Source: Streptomyces sp. SAI-135
GTDB taxonomy: Bacteria; Actinomycetota; Actinomycetes; Streptomycetales; Streptomycetaceae
Direction of reading: 5' to 3'
DNA length: 64,000 nucleotides
NCBI RefSeq assembly: GCF_029893805.1
Contig: NZ_JARXYP010000002.1
Coordinates: 8,742,001-8,806,000 of the forward strand
A program made the translations under genes and the position numbers. Positions 48,279-57,419 of the stretch are shown piece after piece. Position 1 is the stretch's first letter. The number at the start of each line of letters is the position of its first letter. The notes under the pieces were generated by a model. It was given only the letters and a program-made list of their open reading frames with translations. It searched no databases and was not told where the DNA came from.

Positions 48279-48852
48279 CGAAGGGCCTCCTGGGGGGCCG
48301 GGCGAGGTGGCGCCGTCGAACTGCGGAGCCGCCACGCGGGGAGGGTGATCGTTCGAAACTTTCGAGCCGTTCATGGAACCTTCGACGCCACAAGCTAGAA
48401 ATCAACCGGCTCTTGGTCAAGGTCTGTCACTGTTCTGTCTGTAATCAGTTGCTGCCTCTGGGACCGGCCTGAGCTCTGAGCAGGCTCGGGAGTCAAGGGG
48501 AGGGTGCATGTGCACGCCTGTCAGCCGCCGCATTGGTGAAGCGTCATCTGTATACGGTTGCGCCGGTTGACCGCGGTATCGGCCTGTCGTCTCTTCGAAT
48601 GTTTCGGAGATTCGATGGAAACTTTCTTCGCTCCACCTATTGACGATCCACCGTCAACGCCTCAATCATCCTCCAGAAGGTCGACCTTTGTTCGATATTT
48701 CGACCGCGTGGGCCGAGGAAGCCATGCCGTAAGGCTCCGGAGATGCGGTGTCGGCCGGCTTCCGGCCGGTCCCGTCCGTCCGCCGAGGAAGCGGCCGACG
48801 CACTTTCCTGCGCTCCAGTCATTCCGTGAATGTCCAGCTTGGAGGCACCGCA
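48279..48852. promoter_or_regulatory. divergent GH62 / GH10 promoter region with GAAA-N-TTTC operator array
   Basis: No gene is seen in these 574 bp. Near the GH62 side lie CGAAACTTTCG (48354-48364) and GGAACCTTCG (48375-48384). Near the xylanase side lie CGAATGTTTCG (48596-48606), GAAACTTTC (48618-48626) and CGATATTTCG (48693-48702). These match the GAAAxTTTC motif known upstream of Streptomyces xylanase genes. A separate dyad TTGACG-ATCCAC-CGTCAA lies at 48640-48657. Confidence 0.82.
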
Positions 48853-50280
48853 ATGGGCGTGAATGCCCTTCCCAGACCCGTCCGCCAGAAGATCCGCAGT
48901 GTGCTGATGGTGCTGCTGACAGGCGTCCTCAGCACGGTCGCCGCGGCGTCCCTGCCGTCGACGGCGCAAGCCGCCGAGTCGACACTCGGCGCCGCGGCGG
49001 CGCAGAGCGGCCGCTACTTCGGCACCGCCATCGCCTCGGGCAGACTCGGCGACTCGGCCTACACGTCCATCGCGGCACGTGAGTTCAACATGGTCACGGC
49101 CGAGAACGAGATGAAGATCGACGCCACCGAGCCGCAGCGGGGCCAGTTCAACTTCACCTCCGGTGACCGGGTCTACAACTGGGCCGTGCAGAACGGCAAG
49201 CAGGTCCGCGGACACACCCTGGCCTGGCACTCCCAGCAGCCCGGCTGGATGCAGAGCCTCAGCGGAAGCACCCTGCGCCAGGCGATGATCGACCACATCA
49301 ACGGCGTGATGAGCCACTACAAGGGCAAGATCGCCCAGTGGGACGTCGTGAACGAGGCCTTCGCCGACGGCAGTTCGGGGGCCCGGCGGGATTCCAACCT
49401 GCAGCGCACCGGCAACGACTGGATCGAGGTCGCCTTCCGCACCGCACGCGCCGCGGACCCCGCCGCCAAGCTCTGCTACAACGACTACAACGTCGAGGAC
49501 TGGACCTGGGCCAAGACCCAGGCCATGTACTCCATGGTCCGGGACTTCAAGCAGCGCGGCGTGCCCATCGACTGCGTCGGCTTCCAGTCGCACTTCAACA
49601 GCGGCAGCCCCTACAACAGCAACTTCCGCACCACTCTTCAGAGCTTCGCCGCTCTCGGCGTCGACGTGGCCATCACGGAACTCGACATCCAGGGTGCCCC
49701 TTCCACGACGTACGCCAACGTGACCAACGACTGCCTGGCCGTCTCGCGCTGCCTCGGCATCACCGTCTGGGGTGTGCGCGACAGCGACTCCTGGCGAGCG
49801 GATCAGACGCCGTTGCTCTTCAACAACGACGGCAGCAAGAAGGCCGCCTACACGGCCGTTCTCAACGCACTGAACGGCGGCACCACCACGCCCCCTGCGG
49901 AGTCCGGACAGATCAAGGGAGTCGGTTCGGGCCGCTGCCTGGACGTCCCGAACGCCAGCACCACGGACGGCACCCAGGTCCAGCTGTACGACTGCCACAG
50001 CGCCACCAACCAGCAGTGGTCGTCCACCTCGGCCGGTGAGCTCAGGGTCTACGGCAACAAGTGCCTGGACGCGGCCGGCACCGGCAACGGCACCAAGGTC
50101 CAGATCTACAGCTGCTGGGGCGGCGACAACCAGAAATGGCGCCTCAACTCCGACGGGTCCATCGTCGGCGTCCAGTCGGGCCTCTGCCTCGACGCCGCCG
50201 GGAACGGCACCGCCAACGGCACCCTGATCCAGCTCTATTCCTGCTCGGGCGGCAGCAACCAGCGCTGGACGCGCACCTGA
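48853..50280 (+). CDS. xlnA: secreted GH10 endo-1,4-beta-xylanase with CBM13 (XlnA-like)
   Basis: A 475-residue xylanase nearly the size of S. lividans XlnA (477). The signal peptide ends near residue 40 (TAQAAES). The GH10 barrel runs to about 345 with acid/base Glu168 (DVVNEAF) and nucleophile Glu276 (ITELDIQG). A C-terminal CBM13/ricin domain (about 355-475) has three repeats ending in QQW, QKW and QRW. ATG 48853 follows GGAGG. It is the likely main xylanase of this strain and is divergent from the GH62 debranching enzyme. Confidence 0.95.
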   Translation: MGVNALPRPVRQKIRSVLMVLLTGVLSTVAAASLPSTAQAAESTLGAAAAQSGRYFGTAIASGRLGDSAYTSIAAREFNMVTAENEMKIDATEPQRGQFNFTSGDRVYNWAVQNGKQVRGHTLAWHSQQPGWMQSLSGSTLRQAMIDHINGVMSHYKGKIAQWDVVNEAFADGSSGARRDSNLQRTGNDWIEVAFRTARAADPAAKLCYNDYNVEDWTWAKTQAMYSMVRDFKQRGVPIDCVGFQSHFNSGSPYNSNFRTTLQSFAALGVDVAITELDIQGAPSTTYANVTNDCLAVSRCLGITVWGVRDSDSWRADQTPLLFNNDGSKKAAYTAVLNALNGGTTTPPAESGQIKGVGSGRCLDVPNASTTDGTQVQLYDCHSATNQQWSSTSAGELRVYGNKCLDAAGTGNGTKVQIYSCWGGDNQKWRLNSDGSIVGVQSGLCLDAAGNGTANGTLIQLYSCSGGSNQRWTRT

Positions 50281-50330
50281 TGAGCCTGATGACAGCCTGA
50301 CACGAGGCTTGCCTCATCCCTCCAGACGGA

Positions 50331-50361
50331 CGTGGCAGGCATGGCAGACATGGCAGGCATG
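50331..50361. repeat. 9-bp tandem repeat (three-plus copies) after xlnA
   Basis: A GGCAGNCAT-type unit recurs (GGCAGGCAT, GGCAGACAT, GGCAGGCAT) downstream of the xlnA stop and just before the hairpin. Non-coding. Confidence 0.6.
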
Positions 50362-50366
50362 AGGCC

Positions 50367-50401
50367 GCCCGGGTCGCCGTCGTAACGGCAGCGACCCGGG
50401 C
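50367..50401. terminator. 11-bp hairpin between xlnA and LysE gene
   Basis: GCCCGGGTCGC (50367-50377) pairs with GCGACCCGGGC (50391-50401) with a 13-nt loop, between convergent stops at 50280 and 50527. Confidence 0.7.
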
Positions 50402-50526
50402 GACCGGCATGTGCGCTTGACCTGGCACCGACCGGGCGAAGGCGACCTGCCGTGAGTTCGAGCACCGACGCGAGCGAGGTGCCTGTGGTCGGACTTCCTG
50501 TGCGAGCCCGAAGTAACCATCAGGCT

Positions 50527-51171
50527 CTAGTCCGCCCGGCCGGTGACGGCGACAGATGCGCCGAGGCCGATCATGGCCACGGCTCCCGTGCCACCGATCA
50601 GTGACATGCGGCGGGGGGAACGGCCCAGCCAGGCGCGTGCGGTGGAGGCGGTCAGACCCCAGACGCTGTCGGAGACCAGTTGCAGCAGGGTTCCGGCCAG
50701 GCCGAGGAGGAGCATCTGGACGCCGGCGTGTCCGGCTTCCGGGGCGACGAACTGAGGCAGGACGGCGGTGAGGAAGACGATGCTCTTCGGGTTGGTCACC
50801 CCGACGACGAACCCCGCCCGGACCGAGCCGTCGCCACCGCCGGGCGCGGCACTCGTGGCGGTCGTGGTGATCGCCCGGTCCCTCCAGGCCGCCCTCAGCG
50901 CGTTCACGCCGAGAAGGACGAGGTAGGCCGCTCCGGCCAGCTTGATCACGTTGAAGAGCAGGACCGAACGTTCGACCACACTCCCGACGCCCATGGCCAC
51001 CGCGATGACAAGCACGTAGCCGCCGAGCGCGTTGCCGAGGACAGAGGACAACGCCGTTCTGCGCCCGTGGGCGAGGGTTCGTCCGATGACGAAGAGCACG
51101 CTCGGTCCTGGGACGGCTGACAGAAGCAACGACATGGCGCAGAAGGCGAGCAGTTGATGGGAGTCGACCAT
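50527..51171 (-). CDS. LysE/RhtB family exporter
   Basis: A 214-residue membrane protein with about six hydrophobic helices. The conserved PGPSVLFVIGRTLAHGRR motif after the first helix and GVTNPKSIVFLTAVLPQF in the middle define LysE/RhtB amino-acid or metabolite efflux proteins. Start ATG 51171 agrees with the family's usual N-terminus; GTG 51186 is also possible. It is divergent from an ABC transporter operon across a region with a strong dyad. The exported substrate is unknown. Confidence 0.88.
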   Translation of the reverse strand: MVDSHQLLAFCAMSLLLSAVPGPSVLFVIGRTLAHGRRTALSSVLGNALGGYVLVIAVAMGVGSVVERSVLLFNVIKLAGAAYLVLLGVNALRAAWRDRAITTTATSAAPGGGDGSVRAGFVVGVTNPKSIVFLTAVLPQFVAPEAGHAGVQMLLLGLAGTLLQLVSDSVWGLTASTARAWLGRSPRRMSLIGGTGAVAMIGLGASVAVTGRAD

Positions 51172-51228
51172 GGGCGGAATTCTCACCCCCCGTGGACGGG
51201 TGTCACCAGACCGACTTTGGACCTAGTA

Positions 51229-51247
51229 CCGCAACGGACCGTTGCGG
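51229..51247. promoter_or_regulatory. 19-bp palindrome CCGCAACGG-A-CCGTTGCGG
   Basis: Exact 9-bp arms in the divergent LysE / ABC promoter region (51172-51370). A second dyad GTACA-CCCTGC-TGTAC lies at 51267-51282. The form fits a TetR-type operator, but no such regulator gene is adjacent. Confidence 0.65.
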
Positions 51248-51370
51248 AGTACGCAGCCGGCGCACAGTACACCCTGCTGTACCTCTGATCGGGCGGCAGG
51301 CGGGATCGGCCCGGAACGTGCTGGTTCCTAGCGTGTGGATGTCAGCACAGGCCACCGCCAGGAGCATCCG

Positions 51371-52222
51371 ATGACCAGCACCGACCCCTACCGCCTCACG
51401 ACCTCGGACCACCCGCCTCCCGCGCCCCCGGCCCCTCCTCGTCGTACGGCGTCTGCGGGGCCGGCGATGAGCGCCACGCCCCTCGCCCTGCGCTCCCCGG
51501 CCATCGCGCTGGAGCACCTCACCAAGACCTACGCGGGCGGTGTACGAGCCCTCGACGACGTGTCCCTGACGGTCGAACCCGGCACGTTCCTCGCTGTGAT
51601 GGGTCCATCGGGCTCGGGCAAGAGCACGCTGATGCACTGCGCCGCCGGACTGGACTCGCCCACCTCCGGGAGCATCCGCATCGACGGCCAGGAGATCGCC
51701 GGCCTCAACGAGAACCGCCGCACCGAGCTGCGTCGTGAACACGTCGGATTCGTGTTCCAGGCCTACAACTTGATCCCCTCGCTGAGCATCGAGGACAACA
51801 TCACCCTGCCGCTGCGGCTGGCCGGGCGCAGACCCGACCGGGAGTGGGTGACCACTCTGGTCGAGCGCGTCGGGCTGGCCGCTCGGCTCAGCCACCGGCC
51901 CGCCGAGCTGTCCGGGGGGCAGCAGCAACGGGCGGCTGTCGTACGGGCCTTGGCGGCAAGGCCGACCGTGGTGTTCGCGGACGAACCGACCGGAGCGCTG
52001 GATCTGCGCAGCGCCCATGAGGTGCTGGAGTTGCTGCGGAGCCTGGTGGACGACCTCGGTCAGACGGTGGTGATGGTCACTCACGACCCGGCGGCCGCCG
52101 CCCGCGCCCACCGCGCGCTGGTCATGGCCGACGGGCACGTCGTCGAAGCCCTGGACTCACCTACGGCACCTCAGCTCGCCAACCGACTTGTCGCATTGGG
52201 CGAAGACCGGACGCTCCACTGA
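51371..52222 (+). CDS. ABC transporter ATP-binding protein (MacB/LolD-like)
   Basis: A 283-residue ATPase. After a Pro-rich 45-residue N-terminus come Walker A GPSGSGKST, the FVFQAYNLIPSLSIEDNI segment typical of the MacB/LolD/FtsE group, signature LSGGQQQR, Walker B VVFADEPTGALD and the switch histidine in MVTHD. ATG 51371 follows AGGAG 6 nt upstream. It precedes its permease by 79 bp. Such pairs move peptides, lipoproteins or antimicrobials; the substrate is not evident. Confidence 0.93.
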   Translation: MTSTDPYRLTTSDHPPPAPPAPPRRTASAGPAMSATPLALRSPAIALEHLTKTYAGGVRALDDVSLTVEPGTFLAVMGPSGSGKSTLMHCAAGLDSPTSGSIRIDGQEIAGLNENRRTELRREHVGFVFQAYNLIPSLSIEDNITLPLRLAGRRPDREWVTTLVERVGLAARLSHRPAELSGGQQQRAAVVRALAARPTVVFADEPTGALDLRSAHEVLELLRSLVDDLGQTVVMVTHDPAAAARAHRALVMADGHVVEALDSPTAPQLANRLVALGEDRTLH

Positions 52223-52301
52223 CCGGAGCACGACCGCAGCCCCTTCCCGACCTCACGCAAAAGGCCCACGATCCGGCCCGCCCCGAAAGACAGGTCCGAC
52301 C

Positions 52302-54818
52302 ATGTTCCCTCTCGCCCTGCGCATGGCCGCCCACCGCATCACCGCGCTGTTCGCCGTGGTGTGTGCGGTGTTGGGCGGTACGGCACTGATCACCGGCACG
52401 GGTGTACTGGCCGAGTCCGGACTGCGCTCCACGCTGCCGCCCGGTCGCCTCGGCGGCGCGGACCTGGTGGTCGCCGCCGACCAGGAGTACCGCCCGGGCG
52501 GTGACCTGCCTCTCGCTCTTCCCGAGCGCTCCCGTGTCCCGGCCCGATTCGTGAGGGAGTTCGCCGACCTGCCCGGCGTGACGGCCGCGGTCGGCGACCT
52601 CGGCTTCCCGGCAGCGCTGGTCGACGGCCGCGGCAGGGTCGTGCCGACCGGCGATGATCCCGCCTCCGCCGGACACGGCTGGTCCTCGGCCGAACTGCTG
52701 CCGCATCCGCGCGTGGAAGGACACCAACCGGTCGGCTCGGCGGAGGTCGCGGTCCCCGCGGGTGCGGGCTTCGAACCCGGTGACCGGGTCCAAGTCGTCG
52801 CGAACGGCGGACCTTTGACCTCCTACCGGGTCTCCGCGGTCGTCGACGCTCCGGGCGTGGGCGTCTACTTCGCGGACACGACGGCCGTACGACTGTCCGA
52901 GCGGGGCACCGGCAGCGTCGACCTGATCGGTCTGCGCACCGCACCCGGCACCGAGCAACAGGTCGCCCGAGCGGTTCGTGACCGATTGTCGGGAACAGAG
53001 CTGAAGATCTTCACCGGCGCCGGGATCGGCACCGCTGTCTCACCTGGGGTGGGCTCAGCTCGCTCGTTGCTGATGCTGCTCGCCGGTTCGCTCGGCGGGA
53101 TCGTGCTTCTGATCACCGGGTTCGTCACGGCCGGGGCGCTGAGCGTGTCGATCGCCGGGCAGCGGCGGGACCTCGCGCTCATGCGGGCGGTGGGGGCGAC
53201 GCCGAGGCAGATCCGCCGCCTGGCCGCCGGGCAGTCCCTGGTCGTCGCCGCCGTAGCGGTGGTGCCCGGTGTGGCGCTGGGTTATCCGCTGGCCGGGCAG
53301 TTCCACCGCATGCTGGGGGAGCGAGGTGTGCTGCCGCCTGAACTCCCCCTGACCTACAGTCCCGTTCCCGCCCTCGCCGCGGTCCTGCTCGTGACGGCGG
53401 TCGTGCAGCTCTCGGCCCGGGGTGCGGCCTGGCGTACGTCCCGGATGCCGGCCACCGAGACGGTCGCGGAGTCGCACAGCGAACCGCGCAGGCCCTCGCG
53501 CGTCCGTACGCAGGCCGGACTGCTGTTGATCGCCGCCGCGAGCGTGCTGTCCGCGGTCCCGCTGGTTGCCCGTACCGTGCTCGGTGCCTCGGTGACCTCC
53601 ATCGCCGGGATCGTCGCCGCGATCGGTCTGGCCCTGTCCGGGCCGGCCCTGGTGCGGATGGCGGGCGATGCGGCGGCAAGACGGCTACGGCCCGGCACCG
53701 CCGCTCCGACCTGGTTGGCGGTGTCCAACCTGCGGGCGTACGCGTTGCGCATGGCCGGGGTCGTCAGCCCGCTGGCCATGGCGGTCGTCTTTGTGCTGAC
53801 CTACGTCCTCGCGCAGACCACCGTGCTCGCCGCGAACGCCCAGGACACCCGGGAGGGCACGCTTGCCCAGTACCGTCTGGGCGCGCCGGCCCTCGGCGGC
53901 CTGCCGAAGGACACCCAGCGGTCCGTGCGGAGTGTGCGAGGCGTACGGACGGCCGTCCCGGTCGGCACGACCACCGTGATCTGGCCGTACGAGCAGTTCG
54001 GCGACACGGAGACGGAGTCGGACCCCGCCACGGTTCTCACGCCGGCCGCGGCCGATGTACTCGACCCCGCGGTGCTGGACGGCAGCCTGTCGCGACTGAC
54101 CGGTGACACGATCGCCGTCAGCGGCGAGGTCGCCCGGATGCGCGGTGCGGGGCTCGGCCGGCGGGTACGGCTCGTCCTCGGAGACGGCGTGCGGGTCGAC
54201 GCGCGGGTGGTCGCCGTGTACGACCGCGGACTCGGCTTCGGCCCGCTGTTCCTCTCCCACGACCTGGCCGACGGCCACACCACCTCGCCCCTCGCCCAGA
54301 GCCTGCTGGTCAGGACGGACGGGACGAAGGCCACGGAACGCCGGCTGACGGCTCTGACCACCGGGCGCCCAGGACTGACGCTCCAGCACACGGACGCCCC
54401 CTCCAGCGCCGACCGGGACACTCCGCCCGAGGTGTGGATCAACCTGGCCACCATCGTCGTCCTGCTCGGCTACCTCCTGCTCAGCATCGCCAACAGGCTT
54501 GTGGCGGCGACGGCCCAGCGCCGGACCGAAATCGCCGCGCTCCGACTGGTCGGCACCACACCGCGGCAGATCCGCGCGATGATGCGCAGGGAGGCCGCAC
54601 TGACGGCGGCCGCCGCACTCGTCTCGGGCCTGCTGCTCTCCGCCCTCCCCCTCGCACTGCTGGGTCAGGGATTCCTGGGCCGCCCCTGGCCCACGGGCCC
54701 CCTCTGGCTGCTGCCTGCCATCGCGGCGACGGTCGCCACGACATCCTTCCTGACCGTCGAACTCCCCACCCGACATGCCCTGCGCACGCCACCCGCGGAG
54801 GCGATGCGGGCGCAGTGA
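52302..54818 (+). CDS. FtsX/MacB-type ABC transporter permease
   Basis: An 838-residue permease. A first helix near residues 12-35 is followed by a large extracytoplasmic domain (about 40-245), then an FtsX core with helices near 250-280, 310-330 and 360-375. The ATPase-coupling pattern QRRDLALMRAVGATPRQIRR lies in this core. A second such module occupies the C-terminus (QRRTEIAALRLVGTTPRQIR, near 735). ATG 52302 is chosen at the start of homology. With the preceding ATPase it forms a complete exporter of the type often linked to peptide resistance or release. Confidence 0.92.
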   Translation: MFPLALRMAAHRITALFAVVCAVLGGTALITGTGVLAESGLRSTLPPGRLGGADLVVAADQEYRPGGDLPLALPERSRVPARFVREFADLPGVTAAVGDLGFPAALVDGRGRVVPTGDDPASAGHGWSSAELLPHPRVEGHQPVGSAEVAVPAGAGFEPGDRVQVVANGGPLTSYRVSAVVDAPGVGVYFADTTAVRLSERGTGSVDLIGLRTAPGTEQQVARAVRDRLSGTELKIFTGAGIGTAVSPGVGSARSLLMLLAGSLGGIVLLITGFVTAGALSVSIAGQRRDLALMRAVGATPRQIRRLAAGQSLVVAAVAVVPGVALGYPLAGQFHRMLGERGVLPPELPLTYSPVPALAAVLLVTAVVQLSARGAAWRTSRMPATETVAESHSEPRRPSRVRTQAGLLLIAAASVLSAVPLVARTVLGASVTSIAGIVAAIGLALSGPALVRMAGDAAARRLRPGTAAPTWLAVSNLRAYALRMAGVVSPLAMAVVFVLTYVLAQTTVLAANAQDTREGTLAQYRLGAPALGGLPKDTQRSVRSVRGVRTAVPVGTTTVIWPYEQFGDTETESDPATVLTPAAADVLDPAVLDGSLSRLTGDTIAVSGEVARMRGAGLGRRVRLVLGDGVRVDARVVAVYDRGLGFGPLFLSHDLADGHTTSPLAQSLLVRTDGTKATERRLTALTTGRPGLTLQHTDAPSSADRDTPPEVWINLATIVVLLGYLLLSIANRLVAATAQRRTEIAALRLVGTTPRQIRAMMRREAALTAAAALVSGLLLSALPLALLGQGFLGRPWPTGPLWLLPAIAATVATTSFLTVELPTRHALRTPPAEAMRAQ

Positions 54819-54893
54819 GGCTGGACGGAGCGGACGCGCACTCGCCCGCGATCCACGACGCCCCCGAACCGCAGCCGAACTGGCAGGACTGAC

Positions 54894-54928
54894 CCGTCGG
54901 GTCCCGCATCACCGGCGGGACCCGACGG
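54894..54928. terminator. perfect 14-bp hairpin after the ABC permease
   Basis: CCGTCGGGTCCCGC (54894-54907) and GCGGGACCCGACGG (54915-54928) pair with a 7-nt loop between convergent stops at 54818 and 54951. Confidence 0.8.
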
Positions 54929-54950
54929 CTGCGAGGCCTGGCACGCGGTG

Positions 54951-55337
54951 TCAGCAGAGCGGGACGCCGTCGATCCAGTTGGTGGCGTTGTCGGTGTAGT
55001 AGCTGGCCATGTAGCCGCGGTGGCCGCTGGGGGTGAGTACCCAGACCCAGTAGGGGTTGTTGCCGACGCTCTGCGCCCCCTCCTGCTGGCAGTACACCCA
55101 CACCCGGGCCGGGCTGCTCACCGTGGTCTGCACGTCAGGACAGTTGAAGGCCGACGGGTACAGGTAGCACTGTTCCCCGCCCCCGGCACGGACGTTGACG
55201 CCGGAGGCCCAGACGCCGTAGTAGCCCTCGCCATGTCCCGTGGCGTGGGCGGAACCTGCCGTGCCGAAGACGAGGCCGGCGGCGGCGACGACGGCAGAGG
55301 TCATGGTCGCGGCGGTGGCCCTCACTGAGCGAATCAT
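54951..55337 (-). CDS. small secreted protein, SH3-like
   Basis: A 128-residue exported protein with a clear signal peptide (about 1-32, cleaving near SAHATG). The mature part, about 96 residues, has GVNVRAGGGEQCYLYPSAF, VWVYCQQEGAQSVGNN and a final Cys, so up to two disulphides are possible. The VNVRAG beginning is typical of bacterial SH3-like domains in Streptomyces secreted peptides. Function unknown. GGGGAAAT precedes ATG 55337. Confidence 0.78.
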   Translation of the reverse strand: MIRSVRATAATMTSAVVAAAGLVFGTAGSAHATGHGEGYYGVWASGVNVRAGGGEQCYLYPSAFNCPDVQTTVSSPARVWVYCQQEGAQSVGNNPYWVWVLTPSGHRGYMASYYTDNATNWIDGVPLC

Positions 55338-55623
55338 GAGTCATTTCCCCCTTGGGGCAGTCGGACGGTCTCAGCGGCCCCAGGACGTACGCATCCTCGG
55401 CATCCGCGTTCTCGGCAAGGGTGACCGCTGCCAGGAAGGCGGACCAACGTCTTTCGGCGAGAGCCGAAATGGGCAGACCGGGGGCTCCCGCACCCCCGGC
55501 CAGGGCCGTTCGGGCCGTCGCAGGTGCCCAAAGGCCTCTGACGCCGACCGGGCCCCGCGAGAAACGGTGGGCACACCGGCTCCCGTGCGACGGGCGGGCC
55601 GGTACCGAGCATGAGGAGCAGTG

Positions 55624-57195
55624 ATGGCCAAGGCATATCTGGTCGGCAGCGGCATCGCGGCGCTGGCCGCGGCGGCGTACCTGATCCGCGACGGCGGCTT
55701 CGACGGGGCGGACATCCACCTCCTGGAGGAGCAGGAGCGGATCGGCGGCAGCCTGGACGCGGGGGGCACGCCCGAAACCGGCTACACCATGCGCGGCGGC
55801 CGGATGTTCGAGGCGGAGTTCCGCTGCACGTACGACCTGCTGTCCGCCATTCCCTCCCTCGACGATCCGTCGGTGTCGGTCACACAGGAGATCCTCGCCG
55901 GGTACGAGACCTTCGCCTGGGACGACATCTCGCGCCTCGTCGACGGGGACGGCGAGATCGTCGACGTGACCTCGATGGGTTTCTCCGAGCACGACCGGCT
56001 GGACCTGATGCGCTGTCTGGCCACGCCCGAGGGGCGGCTGGACGGCAAGCGCATCACCGACTGCTTCACGGACCACTTCTTCACCACGAACTTCTGGCAC
56101 ATGTGGTGCACCACCTTCGCCTTCCAGCCCTGGCACAGCGCGATCGAGTTCCGCCGCTACCTCAAGCGGTTCATCCACCTGTTCCCCGGATTCGCCACCA
56201 TGTCGGGCATCCAGCGCACCCGCTACAACCAGTACGACTCCATCGTCCGCCCGCTGCGGGCCTGGCTGGACGAGCGGGGCGTGACCGTCCACACCGGCTG
56301 CCGGGTACGGGACCTGGTGTTCGCGCCGGGGCCGCGGACGAGGGTCGAGCGGATCCTGCTGGCCCGGGACGGGCACGACGACGCGATCCCGGTCGCCCCG
56401 GAGGACCTCGTCCTGGTCACCAACGGCTCGATGACGGACGCCTCCTGCCTCGGCTCCCACACCGAGGCACCCGATCCGCGCAGCGCGCGCCGCTCGGACG
56501 CCTGGCTGCTGTGGCACCGCCTGGCCCGCGGCAGGCACGACTTCGGCAGTCCCGACGTCTTCGACAAGAACATCCCGGAATCGAGGTGGGAGTCGTTCAC
56601 CGTCACCGCCCAGGACCCGGCGTTCCTCGACGCCATGGAGAAGTTCAGCGGGCGTGAGACGGGCAGGGGCGGCCTGATGACCTTCACCGCCTCCAACTGG
56701 CTGCTCACGATCGTGGTCAACCGCCAACCCGTCTACCGCGACCAGCCCGAGGGCCTGTCGGTGTGGTGGGGCTACGGGCTGTTCCCCGACCGGCCCGGCA
56801 ACCACACCGGCAAGCCGATGACCGAGTGCTCAGGACGCGAGATCCTCGAAGAGGTTCTGCACCACCTGCGGTTCGAGGAGGACGTGACGCGGCGCGTGCT
56901 GGCGGGCTCGACCGTCGTACCTTGCCTGATGCCCTACATCACCAGCCAGTTCCTGGTCCGCCGGTACGGGGACCGGCCCCGGGTGGTGCCCCGGGGATCG
57001 GTGAACCTCGCCTTCATCGGGCAGTTCGCCGAGGTGCCGGACGACGTGGTGTTCACCGTCGAGTACTCCGTGCGCACCGCGTGGACGGCCGTCGCCGAGC
57101 TGCTCGGCCTCGACCGACGGCCGCCCGAGGTCTACAAGGGGCACCACGACCCGCACGTGTTGAAGGAGGCATTGGACACCACGTACCGCCGGTAG
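55624..57195 (+). CDS. ohyA: oleate hydratase
   Basis: A 523-residue FAD enzyme that adds water to the cis-9 double bond of oleate or similar acids. It keeps the N-terminal dinucleotide fold GSGIAALAAAAYLIRDG, EEQERIGGSLD, MRGGRMFEAEFRC, a middle SAIEFRRYLKRFIHLFPG and the C-terminal ITSQFLVRRYGDRPRVVP and NLAFIGQFAE blocks that define the family. It is somewhat shorter than the staphylococcal type. ATG 55624 follows AGGAG; a GTG sits one codon upstream. It is one of few non-regulatory genes here apparently transcribed alone, upstream of the OsdR-like group. Confidence 0.95.
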   Translation: MAKAYLVGSGIAALAAAAYLIRDGGFDGADIHLLEEQERIGGSLDAGGTPETGYTMRGGRMFEAEFRCTYDLLSAIPSLDDPSVSVTQEILAGYETFAWDDISRLVDGDGEIVDVTSMGFSEHDRLDLMRCLATPEGRLDGKRITDCFTDHFFTTNFWHMWCTTFAFQPWHSAIEFRRYLKRFIHLFPGFATMSGIQRTRYNQYDSIVRPLRAWLDERGVTVHTGCRVRDLVFAPGPRTRVERILLARDGHDDAIPVAPEDLVLVTNGSMTDASCLGSHTEAPDPRSARRSDAWLLWHRLARGRHDFGSPDVFDKNIPESRWESFTVTAQDPAFLDAMEKFSGRETGRGGLMTFTASNWLLTIVVNRQPVYRDQPEGLSVWWGYGLFPDRPGNHTGKPMTECSGREILEEVLHHLRFEEDVTRRVLAGSTVVPCLMPYITSQFLVRRYGDRPRVVPRGSVNLAFIGQFAEVPDDVVFTVEYSVRTAWTAVAELLGLDRRPPEVYKGHHDPHVLKEALDTTYRR

Positions 57196-57308
57196 GGGGA
57201 TCGGGCAATTCCACGGCGAGGTAACTCCACGGCGACAGGCCACAGGTGAGGAAGCAGGTGAGCGCGACACCGTCGAGTCTCCCGTGTGCACAGGCGCCGC
57301 GACGGGTA

Positions 57309-57324
57309 GGGCCGACCGGCCCTG
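57309..57324. promoter_or_regulatory. GGGCCGACCGGCCCTG, OsdR/DevR-type box upstream of the response regulator
   Basis: Preceded by A, this is AGGGCCGACCGGCCCT, one base from the S. coelicolor OsdR consensus AGGGCCGATCGGCCCT as I recall it. It lies 96 bp before the regulator start. The identical 16-mer recurs at 60430-60445. Confidence 0.7.
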
Positions 57325-57419
57325 GCCTCTCGGCCTCGAATCGACAAAGATCCACGGAGTACGCGTGCCGGTTCCGGGAACGGGACCGGCACCACCACGC
57401 ACACGACGAGGAGCATCAC

